64,000 bases of DNA from Elgaria multicarinata webbii (Eukaryota; Chordata; Lepidosauria; Squamata; Anguidae). Numbering within the stretch: position 1 is the first letter of the stretch; each line of letters starts with the position of its first letter. Below the pieces are notes generated by a model, which worked only from the letters and a program-made list of their open reading frames with translations, was not told the DNA's origin and made no database searches. Shown in pieces: positions 35,750 to 46,800 of this stretch. The stretch is taken from NCBI RefSeq assembly GCF_023053635.1, contig NC_086178.1, positions 45,716,726-45,780,725 on the forward strand. The letters are read 5' to 3'. The position numbers and the translations under genes are program-made.

Positions 35750-35880
35750 GTCTAGGCCAGTATTGCTTATTTTGACTGCCAGCTGCTACCTGATCTTTTT
35801 CTTTTTTTAACTGAAGAAGCCAAGGATATGAACACAAAGCAGATGCTGTACCACTGAGCTGTGGCGCCTCCCCAAAGGAA
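35750..35880 (-). mobile_element. tRNA-derived SINE
   Basis: On the minus strand the head reads 'gccacagctcagtggtacag' then 'catctgctttg', a clear tRNA-like A box, with a degraded body toward 35750. Confidence 0.6.
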
Positions 35881-36035
35881 TCCAACAAAATTGCATTCCA
35901 GGTAATTGCCTTCTTACTGTATAACTTACACACAAATATTTCCTACCTGTTCCTCCAAAAGCAAAAACAGGAGAGGAGAGAAGCATCCAAGAAAGGTACA
36001 AAACCGGGAGAAACGAGTTCTCAGGATGATGAACT

Positions 36036-36036
36036 T

Positions 36037-36083
<47 letters not shown>

Positions 36084-36092
36084 TAGATATAG
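36036..36092. repeat. (ATAG)n microsatellite
   Basis: About 12 perfect tetranucleotide units followed by ATATAG variants, directly beside the motif at 36097-36160. Confidence 0.95.
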
Positions 36093-36096
36093 ATAT

Positions 36097-36160
36097 TAGG
36101 TTGAAAAGCCCGACGTGTCTCAGCCTGTATTTTTGCTAGGCCTTCCTCAGGGGGCTGTAA
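36097..36160 (-). mobile_element. Penelope-type fragment with hammerhead-ribozyme-like core (degenerate)
   Basis: On the minus strand: CTGAGGA, a short stem-loop beginning AGGCCTAGC, then GGCTGAGA and CACGTC. This order (CUGANGA, stem II, GARA, GUC) is the hammerhead ribozyme layout known from Penelope-like retroelements. No reverse transcriptase remains. The family call is an inference from the motif. Confidence 0.5.
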
Positions 36161-37480
36161 GCAATTAAAATGCATATTGTAAATACATATTGTAAAACAT
36201 GAAATGAACAACACATGGTAAAAATGTATTCTTATTGTAAAATTAACGTATGGCCACAGGGGGCTCTGTGCATATGAAATCTGTTTAAAACATTTTTTAA
36301 TTTAATATATGAGGACAAAGTACTCTATATACTATTACTATCTGAGCATTTTAATTAATTAATTTATTTTGGGTGGTTCAACTCAAGGATGCAACTCACA
36401 GAGCAGATGTCTCACGTTCTAACACTGAGACTTGCAGTTGATTGCACTAATTTTTGCATTAACTATTTTCTAAAAACACCAGTGACTTAATTCATGACTA
36501 GTTAAGTACATTGCAAAAAAAAAAAAAAGCTTATGGAATAATATGCATGATTTTCTTTTCTCGTGGAGCTTTATGATTCACCAGTAGGAATCTGTATATA
36601 TGTTCTGACCTAGCCAATAAGAATGAGCGCTGAAGATTTTTATTGTTTATCCTTAGTATTCATGTGTGGTGCACTGAAAGAAAAATAGTTTCACTACAAG
36701 GTGAAAGAGAGGCAAAATAATACAGGTCTGGTTAGGGCTGTGTGCACTCTTCTGACCAAATGAAAGCCAAAATTTGCTCCAAAACCCAAATTCTGCATAT
36801 GAAGACCTGATGGTGCGTCCTGATTCCAAGGTTGCCATCCTAAATCATACACACTTGGAAGAAAGCCCCATTGAAATCAGTGAGGCATTTCTGACTAAAC
36901 ATACATAAGGATTGGGCCCCACAATTCTCATTCCCAAAGGCTTTGGAACATTGGATGAGAAGTTACATAACCAACGAACACAATAATAGAATCATAGGGT
37001 GGTATCCAATGTTAGTCTAACTTAAGTCCCATTCATTTTAATGGGTCTACTCCCCACCCACCCCGACAAGGGAGCCATCAGCCTCCATTGCCTTTGGTCC
37101 GATCCAATACGGCTATCCTTTTGTTCTAAATATCGTATTGAGAGGCGTCTGAAAGAAGCGCACGGGCGCTGGGATCATCTGAGCGGAGCCGAAATCATGG
37201 ATGAGAATAAAGAGTTGGCTGGGGCATGCTGGGAGTTGGAGTTCACTACAACTAGAGGACACCAGATTGGGGAAGACTGCCCTGCGTGCGTATCTGACAC
37301 GAAAAAATAAGGCGACATTTTGTCTGAGCATGTGCAAAGTGTTTTACTACTAAGCATGTGCAAAGAGCACGCACAGCTGGGGGCAAGGTAAACATATACA
37401 CCCCGTGTCTTGCGTATCTGGGATTTAGGGGAAGGGCTTCCAGAAAAGATGATGCAGCCAGACTTGAGATGTAAAAATTA
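36161..37480. other. Region upstream of ITM2C
   Basis: AT-rich until about 37000, then rising GC content toward the CpG island. It includes short MITE-like pieces ('cattgaaatcagtgaggcat' near 36870 and 'cccattcattttaatgggtc' near 37029). No exon recognised. Confidence 0.5.
37327..37365 (+). promoter_or_regulatory. Duplicated AGCATGTGCAAAG motif upstream of ITM2C
   Basis: AGCATGTGCAAAG occurs at 37327-37339 and again at 37353-37365, 26 bp apart, about 340-380 bp before the ITM2C start codon. Each copy contains an E-box-type CATGTG. A regulatory role is inferred only from position and duplication. Confidence 0.35.
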
Positions 37481-37830
37481 CGCCTAGATGCTGGAAGTGG
37501 AGGAGCTTGATCGCGAGAGAGGCGCGAGCCGGGAGGGCGGGCGGACGGACGTGTCCACGTAGAGCGTATTAACTCTTTGGGGGAGTGCAAGAGACATGCA
37601 GAGCTGAACTTCCGGGGCTTCCTCCGGGCTGGTGTGCGGGATCGGCAGGAGCGACACCAGAGTAACAACGGTTGTGGACGAGACGTCGAGCTCGCTTTGC
37701 AAGCAATGGGGAAAATCGGGTTCCAGCAGCCGACGGCTGGGTTCAAGCCGGAGAAGGAGGCGAAAGCAGCGAGAACGAGCAATGTGGTCAAAGCTGAAAT
37801 CCTCCTGCCCCAGGACGTGGTGAGTAGCGG
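37480..37830 (+). promoter_or_regulatory. ITM2C: CpG-island promoter and 5'UTR of ITM2C
   Basis: CpG-dense stretch around coding exon 1, with a GC box (AGGGCGGGCGG at 37534-37544) and no convincing TATA box. The start of transcription is not determinable. A three-codon upstream reading frame (ATG CAG AGC TGA, 37596-37607) precedes the main start if it is included in the 5'UTR. Confidence 0.7.
37706..37819 (+). CDS. ITM2C: ITM2C exon 1, residues 1-38
   Basis: 114 bp ending in phase 0 before GTGAGT. The start ATG has G at -3 and G at +4 (GCAATGG), a good Kozak context, and no in-frame ATG lies between it and an upstream non-coding stretch. It encodes MGKIGFQQPTAGFKPEKEAK, then AARTSNVVKAEILLPQDV, comparable to human MVKISFQPAVAGIKGDKADK. 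The cytosolic tail is lysine-rich. Confidence 0.92.
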
Positions 37831-40800
37831 CTGGAGGGGAAACCTGGCGCTCTGGCGTCTGGGGAGCGATGATGATCATAATAATATAGTGATGATGATG
37901 ATGACGATAATAATATAATTATGGTGATGATATAGTGAAAAGGTTTGATGTGAAGAATCGCTACCATTATGTTTTTGTGGTTTGTTTGTTAATTTAAACA
38001 CACCCGCTGTTATGCATGGTTACTTAAGAGGAAGCACAGCCCATTCGGTGCGCAGCCTTTTCTTAAGCAGAATCAAGTGCGCCTTCGTCCGTCGCTCGCC
38101 CGTCTCTGCATGGGATCATCGGGGCTGTGGCATGCCGGATTCACCTCTGCCCGAAAAGCTGCTCGATGCTTTGGGATAGTTCGCGCCAGCCAGGAGTGCA
38201 ACCCCACACACCCCGGCTTCTCCGCCGCCTTTTAGGCTCTAAACTGGTTCGCTAAGTGCCCAGCCTCTACTCTGGGAACATGGGAAGTATGTCGCTGTGC
38301 TTCTGAACATGTACAGAGAGCTATCGTCAGAGTCGTAACAACCAGTGTATCTGTATCGGGAAGGGGTTTCTGAGCCAAGGCAGATGGATATGGGCTACCA
38401 AGCAGAGACTCTGTACAAAACTAAAAACGGACGTGTTCTGATCTTCAGGCCCTGCACTCCAATCTGGGGCCTAGGATAACAGCTGTTCCCACAAAAAAGC
38501 TCATCTGCACTTTAGGCAGGGTAGGCAACCCAACGCCCTCCAAATGTTATGGACTGCAACTCCCATCAGTCCCCAGCCAGCATAGTCAGTGGTGAAGGAG
38601 TATAGGAGTTGTAGTCCAAAATATCTGGAAGGCACCAGATTACCAATCCTATCTGGACAGTGCTTTGAGCCTCTGTTTGAATCCACCCCACCCACCCCCT
38701 GCGGCCACCAAGTATGGGGTTTTCCCTGCAGATCTCTTGGGGCTGGTGTTTGCTGATGATTCCTCCCCTTTGAAATGGTTGGCTAGCATTCTTTGATACT
38801 TCAGTGTCTCCAGGTTCAAAGCCATGGGAAAGAGGCCGGAGAAATTTGAGCAAAATTCCTTGCCACAGAGACTTTGCTGGTGTTTCTCTAGATATCAGCC
38901 CCTATGGATATAGAACATTCTCTTCTAAAATAATGGCTCTGTTGCTTGTATGTGCTACATAATATCTGGCCTGTTTTCATCACACCAGGGATCTCTGCTT
39001 GCCTCTTGCAAATTGCATCCCCCCCCCCCCCCATTTATATAGTACAATTTCTCTTTCTCCCTCCCTACTCCCTTGCATGGCCTGCGGGACATCCAAAATG
39101 TTCAGATAATGTTCTCATTCAGTCAGATTTCTGAGCGTTTGCAAAGGCTCTCGCTGTTATGAGGAACACAAGGAAGATGGAAATAATGAGGTTTGTATAA
39201 TGGAGATTTTGGTAATGAGGCTTCTGCCACAGAGTTTAAATGTTAGTTTGTTTTAATGGACCATAAGTGTGCATCTGTCCTTAATTCTTGGTTGGTGGGG
39301 GCAACCAAGCATTCCCCCTGCTCCCCTCCCCTCCCCCCCCACCAGGAGACTTTAAAAGCAACACTGGAGCTTTGGAGGTGCTGCTTCTGGGGGAGAAATG
39401 CTGTTCTAACGAAGTTTTTTCTTTTTAATCTTATCTGGTTTGTTCTGCTGTATACTTGTATTTAGTATATTTTTGAATATTATTGTGATGTTGTTGTAGT
39501 TTTATATTGTATATTGTTAAATATTGTTGTAGTTTTAATTTTTGTAAACCGCCCAGACAACTTCGGCTAGTGGGCGGTATAAAAATGCAATAAATGAAAT
39601 GAAATGAAATCAGGATAACCATTTCCCACAGTTTGCTACATGTGTTCAGGAAGCAAACAAAATGGGCTCCCTCCTCCCCCTGTTGGCAGGTCTGTGTATA
39701 TTTAGATAAGGCAGACTATTGGTCCATCTGGCCCAATATTGTCTGCTCTGACTGGCAGAGACTCCCCCAGGATCTTGGTCTTTCTCATTGCCTGATGGAG
39801 ATGCTAGTGACTGAACCTGGGAGCTTCTGCCTGCAAAGTATGCACTCTGCGACTGAGCTATGATCTCTCCCTAGTTTCTAAAGCACAGGATTGGGGCTAA
39901 ATCCGGCCCTCTGGGTGGTCACGCCCCCTGCCCCAGCTCTGTTCTCTGACCACGTTTCCCCAGGTTTTGTGCTGTTTTCCCCATTGTAAAAGGTTAAAAT
40001 GCCTCCCCTAAGGCTTATTTATTGGCAAACTGTTGTTTTTATACTGTTTTTATGTTTTCTTTTTTTAAAAATTGTATACTTTTAATGTTTACTATTTTTA
40101 ATGTTAACCGCCCAGAGAGCTTCGGCTGTGGGGCGGTATATAAATGTAATAAAATAAATAAATAAATAAATAATAACATCTTTAAGCTAAACTATGCTGT
40201 TATTTTGGCCTCCTGCCTTTGCTGCCCACCACTGGACTGCAGCCTCCAAGAGCTTCTCCAAAATGGATTTTTTTCCTTCCAGCTGAAAGAGGATCAAGAC
40301 CCTCTTCCCAATTTCCCCAGGCAAGATCCTCAGGTGGACACCCCTCCTCCCCAATGCTCTAGACTCTGTGCTATAAACAAACAAACAGGAGTTGCTGCAT
40401 TTCTCCATTATAAGCAAATTCAGAATAAATTATGCAAAACTATCAAAACTTCTGAATGTATTATAAGAACTTTTTTAATTTGCATAAGCCATTGCAAAAT
40501 CCAGCTTTTCTAGCATCATAATTAAGCTCACCTTGCTCCAAGAAAAGCCCAACACTGTGGCATCCAAAACTGGAAATTTTAGCAAATTTGCAGGTGATTG
40601 ATGGGCTTGCATAAATCTGCTTTGTCGGACACAGGAATTCCTGGACTTGTGCAGTGCAGTTATGGAATTCAGGCAGCCCTCCCATAGCCTCCTGATGTAA
40701 TATATGTTTCAGGAGGAGTGGTGATAGTAATAATATTTAGCTTTAGTGTGTTCAAGCTACATTGCATACATTATCTAAGGCTGCAGTCCTGTATCCACTT

Positions 40801-43800
40801 TCCTGGAAGTAAGCTTGACTGAACTCAATGGGACTTACTTCTGAAGAACTTACTTACTTCTGTATAGCATTGCATTGTTAGGGAGATTAACAATCCATGC
40901 AGCATGTCAGTAGTATTATCCCTATATTCTAGACTGAACGGATGGCATATGAATTTAATAAATTCACAGAAAATGTACTTATTTATTTTATTTATTTATC
41001 TTGCCTTTTTAAAATAAAAACAATTCAAGGTGACTTACAAATGAAAAAGAATAAAAAATTAAACATCACAAATTGCAAGAAAAGTAAAACTTTTAAACAA
41101 TGAACAGCAACAGAATTCTTTGAAAGACAATGACTTGCCCCCTGTCCCCCTTGTGCATAGATGCCTGGATCTCAGAATAACACGTCACAATAGCTTATGC
41201 CATAATCAATGTGCTAGACTTTGAGGCAGCTTTCCCCAACCTGGTGCCCTACAGATGTTTTAGATGTATTATTTATTTATATAGCACCAGCCCTAGCCAG
41301 TGTAGCCAATAAACTGGAATGCTGAGAGTTGTTTTAATGGACCATAAGTGTGCATCTGGAGGGCCCCAGGTTGTAGAAGGCTACTTTAAATTATCACAAG
41401 ACTCTTCTTTATTTTTGCTGCAACTGACTAAAATGGCTAACCATAAACCAGTAAAAAAAAAAATCCCCCAAACAGCTCGCAGCTGGGGATGAAAACCACA
41501 TAACTTCCTATCACCCCTGGGAAGGCTCAGTCTTCTGTCACAAGCTCATCTGCTCATTGAGAGGTTCTCCTTCAGGAGCTCCTGACAATTGAGGTTAGGT
41601 CGGGAGTCTGAGAGCGCATAGCCTTAGATGGCTCACCTAAGATCACCTAAGGAGTTCACGGCCAGTATGAGATTTAAATTTGGAGCTTCACACTGATGAA
41701 AAGACTTCACTATTTTCTAAGTACTCCGATAGCTTAGCTATTATTTTGTAGCTTGCTGGAACCCGCAGGCTTCTTGTGACTTCTGCTTCCTCATTTTTCA
41801 AAACACGCAGAGGTCACAGGCAGTAACTAAGATAGTATGCCTGTGTGCACCAGTTGTTTGGGAACATGTGTGGGAGGGGGCTGTTGCACTCATGTCCTGC
41901 TTGTGGATTTCCCGTTAACGGCTGGTTGGCCACTGTGGGAACAGATTGCTGGACTAGATGGACCCTTGGTCTGATCCAGCAGGGCTCCTCTTACGTTCTC
42001 ACATGGACGACGAACATGGCAGCGCCTCTGGAAATTGTTAAGAGAACGCTGAAGCACGTATTGGCTTGACGTTTTCAATTTGGAGTTAAGGTGTTTTTTT
42101 AAAAAATAAAATAAAATCTGTTTGGCAACTTTGGGCTCCATTACACCTATTCCCCCCCCCCCCCCGGTTTGTCTCTGAGGGTTTTTTTACATCAGTTTCA
42201 TAAGCACTGCAAAGACTCCCTCACACACACAGTCCCTTTCACCTGGGTTTTCACTTGTTTGCACCCCTTCTCCTTCCTCCTCCAGTTCATTGGTTGTGGT
42301 ACTCTGATGGGCATGGGCTCTCCCCCCCCCCCACTCTGGCTTTGTTATCTAGCAATTAAAGGTTTCATCTGGGCTCTGTTTCTGCAGGCAATGAGGGGAC
42401 TAACCACTAACCGAGGAGCACTAAAAAGTCCATTCAACCAACTAACAAGTCCCTATGACGACTGTGTTGGAAGAGGAGAACTGCCCCACCCTCCCCTTTT
42501 GTCATCAAGACTCCACTAGCACACGCCCCCAATAAAGGAAAAAATGAGATGGGAAAATAATTGAGACTTTCCCCGCACCAAAATAAAACGCAACAAGGGG
42601 GGGGGGATGAGTGCAGGACAGGGAGGACCTCATGTGAGTACCGCGCTGCGAATCTACGTACCAGGAATGGCGAGTGTGCGATAAATCGCTGGTGTGATGG
42701 AGCTGATAGTCTTTGTGTATCAGGTTGTAACTGTATTTTGCTCAGCCAAACAGCTAGATGCAAGCTGGAACTCATTGGATAGTTTAGACTTAGGAATATA
42801 AGCCATTCCAGATCTGATATTTGTGAGTACAATCCAATCACAATACAGCCAATCCCCCAAAGCCCATTTGACAATCCCCAAACAGCTACATAGCTTTGCT
42901 GTGAAGGCGTTGACCCAAATTTCTTTACAAGTGTAGTAGTCCGTTTATCGGCTTTTGTGGGGGTGGGGTATCTCCATAATCTCTGATTCAGTTCGATTTT
43001 GATTTAGACCCTACTTCTTGTGTCCTCTTGCTTTTCTGTACCTACAATATCTGCGAATCCATCTGTTTGCTATAAAATGTTTGCAAGATGGCATGGGCAT
43101 GTAAAAATGAAATTAGCATACAGTACACCATTAAATGAATCTTCTGCAGGAACGAGATAACATTATTATGATTGATTGCAGAAAGCTAGATACTGTTATT
43201 CCTGTTAATTGCAGAAAACACTATGGACAGCTTGGTTTAGGTTCATACTGTTCTATCTCCTTGCTCTCTAGTGCCCTCCCGCTCCTATGAATGAATAGCT
43301 TATGCTTCTGAGCATATCGGCAGGGCCAATACTTGAGGTCTGTTTATCTGATGACTTCATCATCTTTTGACTAGAAGCAAAACAACAAAGCAACTGGCAT
43401 CGACACATTTGGCTTGGCACCAACTGCAGTGTTTTTTCTTCACTAGTCAAAGACCCTTCTATCTTCCTCAGTCTTTAAACATTACCTAAGTTTTGTAATG
43501 CTGCTAGATCTTACCTGCTGTTTTATCTTTTGTGATGCATTATTGTTTACTTCTATGATTTTTGTTTTTTAAACTTCCCTGGAAATATCTCTGCTGAAGT
43601 GTGACATATAAATCCCAAGTTGCTGCTAAAGGATTTATGTGGGCCTTTGATAGATTTAAGTATTTCAGAAGGACATTCAAAATGAATTACACACATGGTT
43701 GGAAAAACCTAAGTCCTACTCGCAAACAACACTTGGGCATTGAATCAATGCATGAGCAGGGGTGTGCTGACTAGCCCTGCCCCAAGTGTTGCACATGCCA

Positions 43801-46800
43801 ACTTACCCAGCCCTTGATGTCCCTATGTGGGTGCCTACATGCGCATAGCTTTACATGCGGTGGCTTCCTTACTGCAGACTTTCATGATAAACGTCTGGAT
43901 GTTGGGATAGGGCAAGTTGGTGTGCAGAATATTGGGGGATGGGATAGTTGGTGTAGCCCTACTTATGTGATGATTGAACATGTGATCATTGTTTCTGAAT
44001 AGAGCTCTCAAAGCACCACTATGCCAAAGCACTGAAAACCATGATGTGGGATGGATTCCTGCCCCCCCCCCCCGAATTCTGCCTCCCCGCCCCCAGTGTT
44101 TTTATTTTTGCATTTCATGTTTTGCCAAGATTTCAGTGATTATTGCCCCTCCTCCACTTTAGAGGTTTCTCCTGTTTTATTGTAATGTCTGTATTTTATC
44201 TTCCTTGTTTTAGCTTTTTGTGAATTTTGCATTTTATCGCTTCATTGTAAATTGCCATGAGCACTCAAGAGTGGAGGGGTGATTCAAATGTAATTAAACA
44301 AACACGTTAATTACATGTCTTGAATTTAACCTGTGAAGTGTTGGAGACTATACTGTCCCACCTCCCTTCTTGCATTCTCATCATTTCAACTTCTTCTGTC
44401 TTTCTCTGTCCTCACCTGTCTGTAGCTATGCTACAATCTATTACAGCAGGAATCATAACGTTGGAAGGGCTTCAAAAGTCACCTAATTCAAACTCCTGCT
44501 GATGCAGGAAATCCACGGCTACAACATCCCTGATAGGAAGCCATCTTTGTTTGAAACTGACTGCTGTATCAGTCAGTCTTCAATGATCCACAAAAACCAT
44601 ACCATTTCCCCAATACTTGGGCCAGTCTGATATCTGATTAACTAGCAGCTGAGGCTCACACTTGACCAGGGTTTACTGGCAAGATCTGTGCTTTATGGTC
44701 ACTGGATCTCTTAAGGTTTTTAAATTGGCTTCTCAGTTGAAGACAGCTATGGCCACTTAAGTCCGGTGTACCTTTCTGGGCTATTTCTTTTCCTCTGGCC
44801 CACTGTTGAAGATACTTCCAGAATTATTATGAGTCTGAGTCTGGGCAAAGTTTTATTACTTGGAAATTGCATATGCTGTGTTTCCTCTCAGCCCCTTTCC
44901 CCTTTGCAAAGTTGACATTCACGTGCCACCTTGCGCTAATAAGGACAATTATGTACAATCTCTGAAAGGCGGAAAGAGGTAAGCGGCCTGTTTTTATCGT
45001 GTTCCCTTGTTCTGATGAACACCCACGCTAGTCAGCACGCTCAGCGTCTTGGCACCTAAGTCGTACAGCAACAGAGCTGCGTGTTAATTAGAAAAGCTGC
45101 TATTTTCGAGATGAGACATTTTGCATGTCCTGCTGCCTGCCCTGCCTAGTTAGGACAGATGGTTGAATTTTGTTTATAAAGCACATGGCTGGTCTTATTT
45201 TGAGATGGAATTAGATGCATCGTTGTGGCTGTTCTCGTTACATGTCTTCATTTGATCCGTATGCCTGCTCCCAGCTGTTTGTCTGTCTGTGTCTATATAG
45301 GACAACCTGCTGTCAATACATATATCAGCCATATCCCACCTTGGAGCCCTCCAGATGTGTGGACTACAACTCCCATCAGCTCCAGCCATGCCCTAACAGT
45401 CTGGGGTCCTCCAGATGTGTTAGGCTGCAGCTCCCATAATTACCGGCCAGCAAGGCCAGGCTGACTGGGAATTATGGGAGTGATCATCTAGCACATCTCG
45501 AGGGCACCTGCTTGGGGAAGGCTGCCTTAAGAACTCATGTTGCTTTGCCCAAACGCCTCGTTTCATATGCTCTTTGCTGAAAAATTGGTTGCCATGAAGA
45601 CTGCTTGTGGCAGATCTTCCATTCCAAATCGAAGCTTTCCAAAGAGCCTGCATGCATCAATGTGTCCATATCCTATTTCCTACTGATGTTTGGAAACTAT
45701 TCTCAGAAACCTCCCCTCTTGCCCCACTGTGCTCAGTAGAGGGGTTGTGGGGAAGGGCAGAAATAAGGAGTCTAGTTCAAAAACCTAGATCCCAGTTGCC
45801 AGCAAGAATTCTTCGGTGCTAGGGAGGGCCAGATGAGATATATAAGTGCATTTAAACTTGCAGAGGAATGAAATGGTAGAGTTCCTGAGGCAGTAGAATG
45901 TACTACTTCAGAGTACAGTGACAGACTGCATATCTTCTTCTTTTTTAATACCTTATACATTTCCTGAAAGTAGAAAGCTAGTACAACAGGGAGATAGCTG
46001 GATTGCATCCTGGTGTGCTAGTTTTCTACTTACAGGAAAAACTTTTACATAGGGATCAATCAAGAATATGACTCTCCTCCTAACCTGTATTCTGAATCAG
46101 TATAATTCATTCTACCACCTCAAGACTGTACCACCTCATTTTGTTGCATGCAACCAAGTAAATGGCTATTTCGAAGCCTAACTGTTGCCATAAATTGCTT
46201 TTGCATTTGCAAGTGGGATAGAACTGTGCAAACAGTTTTACACTCTTTCTCTTCCTGCTAGCCATAAAAACAACCACCTCTTAGGCTAGGAGGAATGATT
46301 ATTGTTAACATGGTTTAAAACAGGGGTCATCAACTGGTCCAGATTCAAGACCCAACTCAGACTCCCAACCTGCAACATGGGACCCACTTTCATCATTTGC
46401 AAAATGACCACGTCTTGCGGTAGATGCTTCTTTTCTGCTGCAGAATCTTTATTTGGGCAAAGGAAAACAGAATTTGGAGAAAAGAACGCCACCCACGCAC
46501 ATTACAAAAGTCCATACAACGCAGTGCTGCTGAAGTTGTGGACATGTCTGTCACTTCAGGGGTCATCTTGATATCGCCCAGTAAGCTCTTTGTCTGTTCC
46601 CTAAACCTTTGGAGTTGTGTTTTTTCTTCTTCAAGCAGGGGACTCTGTTAATTGGCATTGCATTCAAAACTCTCAGGCCAGAGTAGAAAGGAAAAGAAAT
46701 TCTTCACATGCCTACATGTAAGCCTATTTTTGTTCAAGTATTTTTTTATATTGAGGTCTTGGTACAATTGATGTGCCCTTTGGGAATTGCCAATTGCAGT

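Noticed and set aside
37252-37791. 179-codon minus-strand open frame across the ITM2C promoter
   Set aside because: It lies antisense over a CpG island and coding exon 1, where high GC content keeps frames open. It has low-complexity Ser/Arg/Pro composition and no family I recognise.
42434-42874. 146-codon minus-strand frame in ITM2C intron 1
   Set aside because: No recognisable domain, crosses G- and C-runs, and no splice-site support.
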